The position numbers were made by a program, and so were the translations under genes. From Ephydatia muelleri (Eukaryota > Porifera > Demospongiae > Spongillida > Spongillidae): a stretch of DNA of 64,000 nucleotides. Numbering within the stretch: position 1 is the first letter of the stretch; each line of letters begins with the position of its first letter. Of the stretch, positions 33,191 through 45,383 are shown in pieces. The DNA is taken from NCBI GenBank assembly GCA_013339895.1, contig JABACO010000003.1:8539662-8603661 (forward strand). The letters are read 5' to 3'. The notes under the pieces are model-generated. The model saw only the letters and a list, made by a program, of their open reading frames with translations, ran no database searches and had not been told where the DNA came from.

Positions 33191-35292
33191 TATTCTAATT
33201 AATCACCACTTACACATACAGAACGCTACACAGGCACAAGAGGAAAGACACCCAAAGTGTCACAACAAGATCACACTCCCTGCCCATCACAGAGACAGCT
33301 CTGTCAGAAGGGCAACACTAGCCGACATACGGTTGGCTTGATATTCTAATTAATCACCACATACACATACAGAACGCTACACAGGCACAAGAGGAAAGAC
33401 ACCCAAAGTGTCACAACAAGATCACACTCCCTGCCCATCACAGAGACAGCTCTGTCAGAAGGGCAACACTAGCCGACATACGGTTGGCTTGATATTCTAA
33501 TTAATCACCACATACGCATACAGAATGCTACACAGGCACAAGAGGAAAGACACCCAAAGTGTCACAACAAGATCACACTCCCTGCCCATCACAGAGACAG
33601 CTCTGTCAGAAGGGCAACACTAGCCGACATACGGTTGGCTTGATATTCTAATTAATCACCACATACACATACAGAACGCTACACAGGCACAAGAGGAAAG
33701 ACACCCAAAGTGTCACAACAAGATCACACTCCCTGCCCATCACAGAGACAGCTCTGTCAGAAGGGCAACACTAGCCGACATACGGTTGGCTTGATATTCT
33801 AATTAATCACCACATACACATACAGAACGCTACACAGGCACAAGAGGAAAGACACCAAAGTGTCACAACAAGATCACACTCCCTGCCCATCACAGAGACA
33901 GCTCTGTCAGAAGGGCAACACTAGCCGACATACAGTTGGCTTGATATTCTAATTAATCACCACATACACATACAGAACGCTACACAGGCACAAGAGGAAA
34001 GACACCCAAAGTGTCACAACAAGATCACACTCCCTGCCCATCAAAGAGACAGCTCTGTCAGAAGGGCAACACTAGCCGACATACAGTTGGCTTGATATTC
34101 TAATTAATCACCACATACACATACAGAACGCTACACAGACACAAGAGGAATAACACCCAAAGTGTCACAACAAGATCACACTCCCTGCCCATCACAGAGA
34201 CAGCTCTGTCAGAAGGGCAACACTAGCCGACATACGGTTGGCTTGATATTCTAATTAATCACCACATACACATACAGAACGCTACACAGGCACAAGAGGA
34301 AAGACACCCAAAGTGTCACAACAAGATCACACTCCCTGCCCATCACAGAGACAGCTCTGTCAGAAGGGCAACACTAGCCGACATACGGTTGGCTTGATAT
34401 TCTAATTAATCACCACATACGCATACAGAATGCTACACAGGCACAAGAGGAAAGACACCCAAAGTGTCACAACAAGATCACACTCCCTGCCCATCACAGA
34501 GACAGCTCTGTCAGAAGGGCAACACTAGCCGACATACAGTTGGCTTGATATTCTAATTAATCACCACATACACATACAGAACGCTACACAGACACAAGAG
34601 GAATAACACCCAAAGTGTCACAACAAGATCACACTCCCTGCCCATCACAGAGACAGCTCTGTCAGAAGGGCAACACTAGCCGACATACGGTTGGCTTGAT
34701 ATTCTAATTAATCACCACATACACATACAGAACGCTACACAGGCACAAGAGGAAAGACACCCAAAGTGTCACAACAAGATCACACTTCCTGCCCATCACA
34801 GAGACAGCTCTGTCAGAAGGGCAACACTAGCCGACATACGGTTGGCTTGATATTCTAATTAATCACCACATACACATACAGAACGCTACACAGGCACAAG
34901 AGGAAAGACACCCAAAGTGTCACAACAAGATCACACTCCCTGCCCATCACAGAGACAGCTCTGTCAGAAGGGCAACACTAGCCGACATACGGTTGGCTTG
35001 ATATTCTAATTAATCACCACATACGCATACAGAATGCTACACAGGCACAAGAGGAAAGACACCCAAAGTGTCACAACAAGATCACACTCCCTGCCCATCA
35101 CAGAGACAGCTCTGTCAGAAGGGCAACACTAGCCGACATACGGTTGGCTTGATATTCTAATTAATCACCACATACACATACAGAACGCTACACAGGCACA
35201 AGAGGAAAGACACCCAAAGTGTCACAACAAGATCACACTCCCTCCCCATCACAGAGACAGCTCTGTCAGAAGGGCAACACTAGCTGACATAC
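33181..35292 (+). repeat. 151-bp satellite array, 14 units (copy 2)
   Basis: The same array as 12731-14992 but one whole unit shorter, with the same higher-order sequence of variant units otherwise. Confidence 0.95.
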
Positions 35293-36029
35293 AATACACA
35301 CCCATACCAGGGAATGTTCTGATTACATTACTGTACATGTAAACACATAGAAGAGTGAACAGTTGACTCACCCTATGTCGGACCACCGTCACATACACAG
35401 GTGTATTGGCATTGATTCAGATTAGTAGAAGGCCAGCACTGTTGCGCACTTACTGAGGGCATGAAGGGAAGCAAGACAAGAATGTATTAGAATGCACACT
35501 TGTAGGCCAACACATGCCGTCACGCACCTATATATGTAAATAGCGAAAGCGTTGCGCACTAAACAAGATGAAAGTGGTCTAGAATAGAAACGCACATGCA
35601 CACACAATCGCACTTATCTAACGCCGCCCAGCATACTGAGTACACGCACGCACTTCTTCAAACACCGCTCCTCCCAAACCCCATTTACGATTGATGCGAG
35701 AATGAAAGATTAACGCACAAGCTGAGTAGCATGTTGTTCAAAAGACAAGAGATACTCAACTTTCTGTCCTCCTGACACAAAGACCAACCATCACGTGTTA
35801 CGTCGCAAAAAGCAGATTTCTTTAAGTAAGGAGTCACGTGATCAATAATTTGTAACCATTGTAAACCCTTGTATTTGTAATTACGCAATGTTTTCACTAC
35901 GTTAGTTTGCCCAATTGCAATAGCTTACAACGTTTTGTCATGGTACATCACTCGAATGTTGTAATTTGTTGTAATTTTTACAACAACGTGTAGCAGCAAC
36001 GATGTATTTCAAAAAACCATGGTTGTTCT

Positions 36030-36717
36030 CAGCGGCGGATCCAGGATTTCTGGAAGGGGGGTCTAATAATTATATTCACAAGCGGGGGTGGGTACGGGAG
36101 GGGGCGTGCCCCCTCCCGTAACAGCTAGGGGGTCTGGGGGAGCGCTAAGCTCCCCCAGTGCCCCAGCCGCTTTTTCACTTTTGCGTTCATTTAGCATGAT
36201 AATAAGCATACTTTTAAAGTGTACTCAATATTGATAGCTAGCAAGGGGGAATTGATTAATATACGCGCGTAGAAGCCTGCGTGAGTCAACGTGGTCTTAT
36301 AAGGATAGCGAATAGAAAACTCTACGCAAAGCCATTGTGACTGTATTCTGGTCTAAACGACACACACGTTTTACCGTTAATAGTATTATATACCTACTTG
36401 ATTTAGCTCTACCAGGTAAACTATCTTCTTTTGATCGCTAATTACTTCTTGATCGCACCATTCCATCGCGCAGCAGTAATACTAATTAAACACGCTTGGA
36501 GGGCCTTGGCTTTAGACCCCCCCACACACACACACACACACACACTCACACACACTTTGGGTCGAATGCTAATCAGTTCACTCGCGTTCACTAAACGCTT
36601 CGTTTTTCAACTCGTCAATCATGTAATTAAGTATTCATTAGTTAATTTATTCATAGCTGGTCGGGCCGAGGGGGGGGTCTTTAGACCCCTTAGACCCCCC
36701 CCCTGGATCCGCCACTG
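36030..36717. mobile_element. Nested CAGYGGCGGATCCAGG-end transposon, copy 2
   Basis: The counterpart of 15730-16417 with the same ends and flanking GTTCT. Only single-base homopolymer differences are seen. Confidence 0.85.
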
Positions 36718-36989
36718 GTTCTATGTTGTAGAGAATGGTAAAACATGGTAAAATAACCATTGTATTTTCAACTTTTTCCCTGTGTGATATGGTTCCGATT
36801 CTTCAGAAATATTAATATCTCCCCCAACAAATGAGCCAGGGCAATAAATCTTTGAATGCATGGACCTTTGTTTCATATCGCTGGAATTACCGTAATTACT
36901 ATACAACTGGTTCTTTACTATATAATTATTGCGTGCAGTAAAAAAATTTTTTTTACTGCGCACATAGCGTTGCGGGCGTAGGCGATGAG

Positions 36990-37937
36990 ATGGGTGGAGA
37001 CGTCGATGCAACGGCACAGAGAGCGCCACTCTTGATACTCGGATCACTCGGGATCGTTTCGACGCTCATCTGCGCGTCAGCGGTGGTACTGGTCTTCGCT
37101 TACGGTCTGTACAAAAAACTGGTCTACCGATTGGCCCTGTACCAGGTCCTCGGTTCTCTGATGCACTCTGTGCTGTTGACGCTCCAGTTGGCCTTCCTCA
37201 AGTACGGAAATGGTCCGCTATGTTTGGCTGTGGCCTACCTCTACAACAGTTCGCATTGGATCAAACTCCTGGCTCTCACTTGGGTGACGTTTCACCTGTT
37301 TTTATACGCCGTCTGCTACAAGAACTGCAAGAAGCTCGAAATCCCGCTCGGCGTCGCATTGGTGATCATTCCTTTCGCTATATCCGCCGTGTCCTTCGGT
37401 ACCAGGTCGTACGGACAGACTCCTCCGCTGTGGTGCTGGATATTTCAGTATAACAGTACCGATTCCGCGGGACTCGTCAACCGCCTCGGCATGCAACTCA
37501 TTTTGTGGCTTATCCCCGCTACAGCGCTCCTTGTCGTCGCAACCGTAGTGGTCGTTCTCACCGTTTCCGTTCTTTTCACGAGGATATACCGAGAACTACG
37601 GAGCGATAACATAGTGGCCATGGGGCCCCGCAAGCGAGCGTTGAAGCAGATGTGCCCGCTCATGGCCTACCCGGTCGCATTCGTCGTGCTCCTCCTATTC
37701 CCGCTGACCTTCGCCGTACTCGGTGACATCGATCCTAAAAGCAGCGCGCTCTCTACGCTGACTTATCTGACGGCCGTCAGCATTCCATTGTGGAGCATCT
37801 CGTCCGGAGTCACGCTTCTCGTCGTCATCCTGTGTTACCGGTACGCGGGCCGCACGGGGAAGCGGAAGGCCCGTCCCCGCCCTCAGAATGTGGCGTACGG
37901 TGCGATGAACCTAAACCCTCCCGCAGTTCAACCGTGA
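36990..37937 (+). CDS. Receptor A: intronless 7TM cAMP-receptor-like GPCR, copy 2
   Basis: The 315-residue translation is identical to 16689-17636. Here the longer T run upstream closes the N-terminal extension, which supports the ATG at 36990 as the start. N-glycosylation sequons occur at Asn86 (NSS) and Asn155 (NST, in the second extracellular loop). The neighbour is convergent receptor B, about 870 bp away. Confidence 0.8.
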   Translation: MGGDVDATAQRAPLLILGSLGIVSTLICASAVVLVFAYGLYKKLVYRLALYQVLGSLMHSVLLTLQLAFLKYGNGPLCLAVAYLYNSSHWIKLLALTWVTFHLFLYAVCYKNCKKLEIPLGVALVIIPFAISAVSFGTRSYGQTPPLWCWIFQYNSTDSAGLVNRLGMQLILWLIPATALLVVATVVVVLTVSVLFTRIYRELRSDNIVAMGPRKRALKQMCPLMAYPVAFVVLLLFPLTFAVLGDIDPKSSALSTLTYLTAVSIPLWSISSGVTLLVVILCYRYAGRTGKRKARPRPQNVAYGAMNLNPPAVQP

Positions 37938-38809
37938 CTCAGGCTCTTGCACCATCGAGGTCCTGTCACATGCATGATGATGTGCATTATTTTTACTTCA
38001 CAAATTAATTGTGGCGATATGGGGGCCGTCACAACAGATACACGTATATATTTAATCGCACCTGTTGCTGTGATAACGAGAAGTTGTCAGACGCATTATA
38101 TTAAAACAACACAATAATAGTGTACAAACCACAAGAATATACGTCTATACTGTAGGCTTGTTTGTTTGTTTTCTGTTGTTTTTTTTTCTTTCATGTTTGC
38201 ATACGATTGTGCAGTGCCAGTTGCTATACGTACAAGTATAGTGCGACTGCACTGCGCCGTGTGGCGTAACCCTGAAAAACAAAACAAACAAGTCTTTCTT
38301 GACAGACTTGGGTCACCACATTGTGAACATCGCTGATGGTGACAAAAGCTCTCTTGCATACCTTATATGCAAAAGTTTTCTCTATAGCCTTTCAGGGGGC
38401 TGCATCAATTTTGGCCTCCAACCCGCTCTTCTTTGAATGATGTTTAATGGTTGTTATGAATATGTATACATTATATTAGTTTTTATGTAAAAAAAAAAAA
38501 AAAAAAAAAAAACACTTTATCATACCATTGCTTGCATGGCTCGTACCTCATGAAGTGCTTATAATTATTAGTTTGAAAGATACACTGGAAGGTTCATTTA
38601 ATTTGAGCCTTACATGTATATATAGAGATGTAGAACAAATGATGCAAGTTGCAGAGCGTGCCATTAAGCGGCATTTATAAAAAGAAATAGTTTAAACGAC
38701 CAATCTACATGTATACTGGCATCGCCACCCTCGGCTACATCTCTTCACCCCGCTACATGCATGTACATGCATACTCATAGTTGAAGAAATTGATTTATAT
38801 TGACACATC
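37938..38809. other. Intergenic between receptors A and B, copy 2
   Basis: Matches 17637-18504 with homopolymer differences, and includes a 22-23 base A run near 38489. No gene is seen. Confidence 0.6.
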
Positions 38810-39784
38810 TTAATATAGCGTTTTAAGCTCGTTACTCTTGTGTTTCACTTTCCATTGCTGCTTGCGCATGCGCAGAACGATAGCGGCGTGAACCAACAAC
38901 GCCATTCCAGCGGAGAAGCTCCAGAATGGATGGAAAAATGCCGCCGCGAGAAGAAAGTTCCGATTCCTGGAAACCCCTGCAGCTGAATAGGCTCTGTATA
39001 CCAAAGGTGGCACTATTAGCACACAAAATACAAACGGGTAGGAAGCTAGAGGCAGCATACGATTCAAGGCTTCGTCGTGTTTATGTGAAAGGGCCAACAG
39101 AGTGTTCTTCTTTCGGGTAATTAGAATTATTAGAATTGCCATCATGGCAACGGACTCAACGACCAGAGCAACAACAGCAGGCCCGTAGAATAGAGCGAAC
39201 TGCTCGGTTACGCCTTGAACACTCGGTGTACAGTCATCCGCGGAACTCCGTATCCAACACCAAGACCCGGCCAATCCGTAAGTCCGAGTCGTGAAAGGAA
39301 CAAGGGCCAGCACCAGAGGTATGGCGAGAGAGGTAAGAACGTACGCAGCTTCCAGCCTCTTCATGTTCTTGTACAGAACGGCGAAGCAGAACAGGTGGTA
39401 CGTTACCCAAACGGTCAGCATCAACTTTATGCCGAGGACGTATTGATTTAAAAACGCCACTGCGATACACGCGGCGCTCCCGGTTCCTTCGTAGCTCAGG
39501 AATGCGAGTTGGGAGAGCTCGATCACGGAGTACACGAGAGCGCTGATCACCTGATACGCAGCCAATCGGTAAATGAGTCGCCTGTGTAGCTTCATGACGT
39601 AGACGAGGACGAGAGCAGCCGAACACACCAAGAAAGAAAGCGCTGCAGTCGAAGAGAAGATCAACAGCGCGGCTCTGTCGGTACTGTTGCAAGGCGTGGC
39701 GGTTGTGCCGTTGGCAAAAAGCTCCTGTAACATCGATATCGTGCTCATTTTATTCTGTTCAATATATTCACATGCATATACCAC
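38810..39784 (-). CDS. Receptor B: intronless 7TM cAMP-receptor-like GPCR, complete
   Basis: The protein has 324 residues from the first Met; a second Met at residue 13 (39748) is an equally good start. The N terminus has two N-glycosylation sequons (Asn25, Asn33). Seven hydrophobic segments run from about residue 38 to 308. Diagnostic motifs parallel receptor A: LHRRLIYRLAAYQV in loop 1, KNMKRLE after TM3, SWCWI in the second extracellular loop, and the Cys106-Cys176 pair. The C tail is short and basic with KSNELKTLY at the end. Receptors A and B are clearly paralogues in convergent orientation, suggesting local duplication with inversion. A plasma-membrane, G-protein-coupled role is inferred from the family; the ligand is unknown. 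Confidence 0.82.
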   Translation of the reverse strand: MVYACEYIEQNKMSTISMLQELFANGTTATPCNSTDRAALLIFSSTAALSFLVCSAALVLVYVMKLHRRLIYRLAAYQVISALVYSVIELSQLAFLSYEGTGSAACIAVAFLNQYVLGIKLMLTVWVTYHLFCFAVLYKNMKRLEAAYVLTSLAIPLVLALVPFTTRTYGLAGSWCWIRSSADDCTPSVQGVTEQFALFYGPAVVALVVESVAMMAILIILITRKKNTLLALSHKHDEALNRMLPLASYPFVFCVLIVPPLVYRAYSAAGVSRNRNFLLAAAFFHPFWSFSAGMALLVHAAIVLRMRKQQWKVKHKSNELKTLY

Positions 39785-40080
39785 TCTCGTGATCTACGTG
39801 TGCGTATGGCCATATGACTATCTATGGTAGGCCTATATGAGTAATGCAAGCTCCATGAAACGAAGTGCACGTGCCGGTGGTTATGGATAGACACTGTATA
39901 TACATGTAAAGAGTAATTAGCGGGTCTGGCAACGAGATTAGCCATAGCACTTCGGACATTAACATTTATTAGAAGTGTGGTCGCTCGTTATTGTTTTAAG
40001 CCAGCAACGAATATGTGCTGAAATCGACATGCCTCAAGCGGTCACCAACCGGATGTAACAAACGTATAGAATGCGATTGT
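39785..40080. other. Intergenic, 5' flank of receptor B
   Basis: No gene or repeat is recognised. This is the presumed promoter side of receptor B and ends at the sharp boundary of the 4058-bp tandem duplication. Confidence 0.5.
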
Positions 40081-40660
40081 CCTAAATCTTTAGGGACGTA
40101 TTGGTAATTAAGTTTTGCTTCGGTGCTGAACCTCCTGCTGTGACCCGCCCATTCAATTTGGTTTGCTACTATATTTAGCCGTATCTCACTATTCATGATT
40201 GCTATAAATATTGCTCACTCATGCATACTATAAACACCCGCTCGATTCCTGAAAACATTACATGCATCGGACTCAGAAATGATGCTTCTTGATCGTTACA
40301 AGATATCCGATTTCCTGATTTCCCACACAGGAAGGAATCTCTGTTCTGTGAGATTGCCAGACACATCACCGAAGGTGGAAGAAACAATCTGCTTGGGCTG
40401 ATGTTGACTATACAAAAGTAACTGAACTTTCATACTGACAATTTTGAGGTCGTGGATAAGGCGATTGATTTGATTGCCCCTGCATCTGATTCTGACCAGA
40501 CACTGAGATCACAACTAACTGGTTCTTCAGAGGTCCACAGTTTTTTCTTTCCTCTCCTACACATATATTCGTTGCATGTATATAAAGGAGTTGCCCACGT
40601 GGTCCACAGCAATATCTCATGATAAAGGTGCGACATATCCAGAAATGCGCGGTCAAAAGT

Positions 40661-41044
40661 AATTAATTCGCGGTTCGAATCAACGAATATCTTCTCGTAG
40701 ACATGTATGTGGTACTTGCACGCCAGATTTTTCTCAGCATTTGCCATGAGGGATTGTTAGTACACTAGATTTTTAGTTGGGTCGCCGTATTTTTCCTATT
40801 TAAGACGTCGCTTCCCTAGGATTGTCTCAATGTATGGTTATTGTACCATACATTGAGGACAATCCTAGGGAAGCGACGTCTTAAATAGGAAAAATACGGC
40901 GACCCCACTAAAAATCTAGTGTACTAACAATCCCTCATGGCAAATGCTGAGAAAAATCTGGCGTGCTTGGTATTGAAGTACCCCATACATGTCTACGGGA
41001 AGATATACGGGAATATTCGTTGATTCGCAAACCGCGAATTAATT
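40661..41044. repeat. Long inverted repeat with ~180-bp arms, unit 1
   Basis: Arms 40661-40838 and 40845-41044 are reverse complements around a 6-base centre. They include GACGTCGCTTCCCTAGGATT and GGATTGTTAGTACACTAGAT. The right arm has two short insertions. It is MITE- or foldback-like with no coding sequence. Confidence 0.92.
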
Positions 41045-41325
41045 ATTCAACGGATATTGTTTTGTCTTGATTTTAGTTAAAGAATGGTTAATGGAATAAT
41101 GATTTGAAGTACATATATCATAATCAGACCTGCTTATAGTACATCACAGAGTTGGTTAAAATTCAAATTGAATTAAAAAGGCAAGATGACCGCCTATGTA
41201 TGGGCCATTTCTGGATATGACGCAGCATGAGTGCAGACACAGTATGTTGTGTTTAACTTTAAACAAAGGTTTTGTGGAGCAGTGAAGGTTGTGATGCCTA
41301 AGTCTATGGCAAGGAAAGGAATGCA

Positions 41326-41688
41326 ATGGTTCGGGATGGCGGTTCAGTGGGTGATGAGGTGAACAGTTTGGAGGGTGATGAGGTGGAGGGTGATGTGGAG
41401 GCTTTGGAGAATGACAAGACGGGGGATTTAGAGGGTGAGGAGGATGAAATAGAGAGTTTAGGGAATAAGGCAGAGGGTTTGGAGGATGACGAAAAGGAGG
41501 GCATAGAGGATGTGCAAATGGAGGGAGAAGAGCAAGAATTTGGGAACACAAATAAAGACATCTACAACAGTGTGAGTTTAAGTACAGATGAGTACAGTGA
41601 GTATTTGAAGAAAGATAAGAACACTGACGATACTAAACTACGCTTTTTGAACTGTTATTATCAGAGGTCCCTGTTGTCTGTCAGGTGA
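41326..41688 (+). CDS. Acidic repeat-like ORF of unknown nature, unit 1
   Basis: The ORF encodes 120 residues dominated by Glu, Asp and Gly in loose repeats (EGDEVEGDVEALENDK, LEGEEDEIESLGNK, LEDDEKEGIED), then a less biased tail ending at a donor-like GTCAG|GTGAGAG near 41684. It could be an exon of the gene that left the SAP and YqaJ remnants downstream, or chance coding in a GAGG-rich stretch. No family is recognised. Confidence 0.3.
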   Translation: MVRDGGSVGDEVNSLEGDEVEGDVEALENDKTGDLEGEEDEIESLGNKAEGLEDDEKEGIEDVQMEGEEQEFGNTNKDIYNSVSLSTDEYSEYLKKDKNTDDTKLRFLNCYYQRSLLSVR

Positions 41689-41754
41689 GAGCTGTATGCC
41701 AACTCATTGGGCAAAGTACGAGTTCCCTTCAATTACCCATGAAGAAGAACAGTG

Positions 41755-41935
41755 ATGGTGGAGCCAAACGCCAGAAAGTTTGTCGATGACCTGAACCTTC
41801 CAAAGGTACCTGAGTTACAAACATATCTCCAGGAACACAATTTGAGGCAAAAAAAAACATGACTTAATTGAACGCATACAAAAGCATTTACACAAATACA
41901 ATTGGTTTGATTGTTTACAGCAGAGATTTAACTAA
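41755..41935 (+). pseudogene. SAP-domain-like remnant with frameshift in an A9 run, unit 1
   Basis: From ATG 41755 the frame reads DDLNLPKVPELQTYLQEHNL and hits a stop after the A run at 41849-41857. The +1-shifted frame beyond the run continues the pattern with DLIERIQKHLHKY. The two halves together fit the SAP helix-turn-helix signature (L-x-V-x-x-L-x-x-x-L ... D-L-I-x-R-I). SAP domains bind AT-rich DNA and occur in transposon-derived animal proteins. It is a decayed fragment, since one base breaks the frame. Confidence 0.5.
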
Positions 41936-42536
41936 TGTGTTACTATAAATAAACTTTTTGCATAGCTATAGTGCTATGTTAAAAAAGAACGGAAATTGAA
42001 TAATGTTTATGGGAGAAAATGCATGTTGCAGTAGTGGTGATCAGGACCAAGATCGAGGCCAGTGATAGAAGTATTAATTTAGCTATGGGAACGCAGATAG
42101 CATTTAGTGATCAGGGGAACCGTTAATTTAACTTCACATCGCTGACATAGTCATATATGCGAAGAAGACCACATGACTATTTAACCATTTCCTTTTATTA
42201 AACAATTGCAAACGCGCATCGCGGTATAGACCCTTTTCCAGCGTGGGCGTACCATGACATGTTTCCTCGTACCCGGATAATTTGTTTCCCGTACCCAGAC
42301 CACGTGTAGGCACAAGCGATCGTCTTTACCTGATCATTTAGCGCGAAGACTGTACCTTTTGAAGCTGCAGATCGATAGTGAAGTGTTTCCGGCCCTTACG
42401 GCATTGATGAGAAGGACTGGGTTAATGACGTGGCCAATTTTACGTATGGCTACATTCGCTCATTGATACGAAGGAACATACACTCTGAAGGCTGATAGGG
42501 TTGTGATCGGCATGCGCGATATCACAGCAAAGAAAC

Positions 42537-42680
42537 GCGTAGAATCAATTCTTGATTTTCAATTGATTTGCCACTTACATTCTGGTACATATTGTTAACG
42601 GTTTGTGCCAGGTAATGTAAACATTTTATACCAGAATGTAAGTGACAAATCAATTGAAAATCAAGAATTGATTCTACGCG
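42537..42680. repeat. Hairpin with 52-bp arms, unit 1
   Basis: Arms 42537-42588 and 42629-42680 are near-perfect reverse complements (GCGTAGAATCAATTCTTGAT at the outside, CTTACATTCTGGTA near the loop), separated by 40 bases. MITE-like. Confidence 0.9.
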
Positions 42681-43639
42681 CTTTTTTTGCGTAGGTAGTG
42701 TTCGGCATCCATGTGTTATTATTTAAAGGGAACGTAGTTGCTTTAAACTATACTTACTGTATCCTAAGATAACCCAAAAGGATGGTTTTTAACCTGTTTT
42801 GAAATATTGAAATGTCTTCTTTGAGGCTCTGTATTGTGTTGAAAGTGCGGTTGTCGAACACTCCCTACTGCCGACCATACCTCACATTACCTTATATCAC
42901 TTGAATTAAGAATACAACGACTAGTTTTGTCTTATGAACTTAACAGATACGCGTGTCTTAAGGCAAAAGCCAAAGGTACTCGGTAAGCCCAAGTCATAAG
43001 GCACCTGACCAAGGCCTGGGTATGTCTCTGTGATATCAGCACATTGTAAATGCATGGCGGGTACGTAAGTTCATAGTACGTTAGGTGTAGTTGCCCCAAC
43101 TAACTTTTGTGCTATTTCCCTCAAAATTTATTTAATTTTTTGCAGATAGATCTTTCTGACGTGATTGAAATTCACTTTGTGCAACCTGTACCTAAGGTTT
43201 GGGACACGTGATACCAGCAGTCATGCACTACCATCAAAGAGCAGTACCATCGAAGAGCAGTACATGTAGTGATTTTGCAACTGGTCCTCATGAAAGACAC
43301 AGATATCCTATTAAAGTACAATTCACAAAGTGTCTATTCACAATTGCATCCTTCTCTTCAGTAACTATATCAGAGCTGAGTCACTGTCTCCTGCTATTAC
43401 CGCTGTTACAGCAACTAGGTATGATCAAAGCACCTTCCCACTATCTTGTCTTACTTTGCCATTGACAGCACTGTATGATGAAGAATATAAATGAGCAGTT
43501 TCCTAGGCATAACAATATCTAAAAGCACATGCGAGTAAGGGTGGATTACTATACATCTTCATTTCACGAAATTCTTGTCAGGCTCTTCGAAAGTAATGGC
43601 AATCCAAAAAACACTACTTGTTGAGAAGAATTTGAGTTT

Positions 43640-43843
43640 TTGTTCCTGCTCTTAAGTGGGATTGAACATGAGGAGGCTGTGAAGCAACAGGATACAGTTC
43701 AAATGCAAAGGTCACATGAAGGATTTAAATGCGACTCTGCTGGGTTTGTAGTGAATTCCCTTGACCCGCATGTAGGTGCAAGACCTGATAATTTTATAGA
43801 ATATAAGTGGTGTCATACAAAGACATTCATCCTTAAGAAATAA
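43640..43843 (+). pseudogene. YqaJ-type exonuclease-like remnant, unit 1
   Basis: The 67-residue ORF contains SGIEHEEAVKQ, SAGFVVNS and PHVGARPDNFIEY in order. This matches the YqaJ/lambda-exonuclease-like pattern G-x-x-x-E-x-x-A ... G-F/L ... P-x-x-G-A-x-P-D, whose Asp is a metal ligand. The following E-x-K motif is absent; KWCHTKTFILKK ends the frame. In cnidarian and sponge genomes such domains occur in large transposon-related proteins, sometimes with SAP domains (recollection). It is a decayed fragment, and the link to the SAP remnant is inferred from proximity. Confidence 0.5.
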
Positions 43844-44718
43844 CATTGATGAAGCTAAGCTATCATGTATTGGTGACAGTGGGCTTAAAGAAACACACAA
43901 GTATTACACACAAGTGCAGGGACAAGTTAATATGCACTACCGTCATGATATTAATAACAATTAAAAAGCATGCAACTCTTGCTGGTCTATCTCATCAACA
44001 GACGAGCTCAGACTCATAGAGCGTGGACGCTCATAGCGGCGGCCTACTTGACGTGGCATGGGCAGCATAACCATGTAAGGGAAAACTGTGAAATCTAGTT
44101 GCAAACAAAAGGCTGGAGCCAAATGTATCTATTTACACCCTAAATCTTTAGGGACGTATTGGTAATTAAGTTTTGCTTCGGTGCTGAACCTCCTGCTGTG
44201 ACCCGCCCATTCAATTTGGTTTGCTACTATATTTAGCCGTATCTCACTATTCATGATTGCTATAAATATTGCTCACTCATGCATACTATAAACACCCGCT
44301 CGATTCCTGAAAACATTACATGCATCGGACTCAGAAATGATGCTTCTTGATCGTTACAAGATATCCGATTTCCTGATTTCCCACACAGGAAGGAATCTCT
44401 GTTCTGTGAGATTGCCAGACACATCACCGAAGGTGGAAGAAACAATCTGCTTGGGCTGATGTTGACTATACAAAAGTAACTGAACTTTCATACTGACAAT
44501 TTTGAGGTCGTGGATAAGGCGATTGATTTGATTGCCCCTGCATCTGATTCTGACCAGACACTGAGATCACAACTAACTGGTTCTTCAGAGGTCCACAGTT
44601 TTTTCTTTCCTCTCCTACACATATATTCGTTGCATGTATATAAAGGAGTTGCCCACGTGGTCCACAGCAATATCTCATGATAAAGGTGCGACATATCCAG
44701 AAATGCGCGGTCAAAAGT

Positions 44719-45102
44719 AATTAATTCGCGGTTCGAATCAACGAATATCTTCTCGTAGACATGTATGTGGTACTTGCACGCCAGATTTTTCTCAGCATTT
44801 GCCATGAGGGATTGTTAGTACACTAGATTTTTAGTTGGGTCGCCGTATTTTTCCTATTTAAGACGTCGCTTCCCTAGGATTGTCTCAATGTATGGTTATT
44901 GTACCATACATTGAGGACAATCCTAGGGAAGCGACGTCTTAAATAGGAAAAATACGGCGACCCCACTAAAAATCTAGTGTACTAACAATCCCTCATGGCA
45001 AATGCTGAGAAAAATCTGGCGTGCTTGGTATTGAAGTACCCCATACATGTCTACGGGAAGATATACGGGAATATTCGTTGATTCGCAAACCGCGAATTAA
45101 TT
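44719..45102. repeat. Long inverted repeat, unit 2
   Basis: Duplicate of 40661-41044 at +4058. Confidence 0.92.
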
Positions 45103-45383
45103 ATTCAACGGATATTGTTTTGTCTTGATTTTAGTTAAAGAATGGTTAATGGAATAATGATTTGAAGTACATATATCATAATCAGACCTGCTTATAGTAC
45201 ATCACAGAGTTGGTTAAAATTCAAATTGAATTAAAAAGGCAAGATGACCGCCTATGTATGGGCCATTTCTGGATATGACGCAGCATGAGTGCAGACACAG
45301 TATGTTGTGTTTAACTTTAAACAAAGGTTTTGTGGAGCAGTGAAGGTTGTGATGCCTAAGTCTATGGCAAGGAAAGGAATGCA

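Larger units (their letters stand above)
30687..36784. mobile_element. CACTA/EnSpm-like DNA transposon, copy 2 (6.1 kb)
   Basis: It has the same CACAGGGAAAAA ends and TGA flanks as 10238-16484. The length is 6098 bp against 6247 bp, a difference almost wholly explained by one 151-bp satellite unit. The internal content is the same. Confidence 0.75.
40081..44138 (+). repeat. 4058-bp tandem duplication, unit 1
   Basis: Everything from CCTAAATCTTTAGGG to TTACAC recurs at a constant offset of 4058 bp. Every ORF and repeat inside shows the same offset, so no indels separate the units. I saw no substitution in the stretches I compared. Content: inverted repeat 40661-41044, acidic ORF 41326-41688, SAP-like remnant 41755-41935, hairpin 42537-42680 and YqaJ-like remnant 43640-43843. 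The rest has no recognisable feature. Confidence 0.97.

Noticed and set aside
40202-40747. Minus-strand ORFs of 61, 82 and 105 codons in the 4058-bp unit
   Set aside because: They overlap each other in different frames and partly lie in an inverted-repeat arm; no family features.
41156-41561. Pro/Ser/His-rich minus-strand ORFs
   Set aside because: Antisense of the GAGG-rich acidic ORF; compositional.
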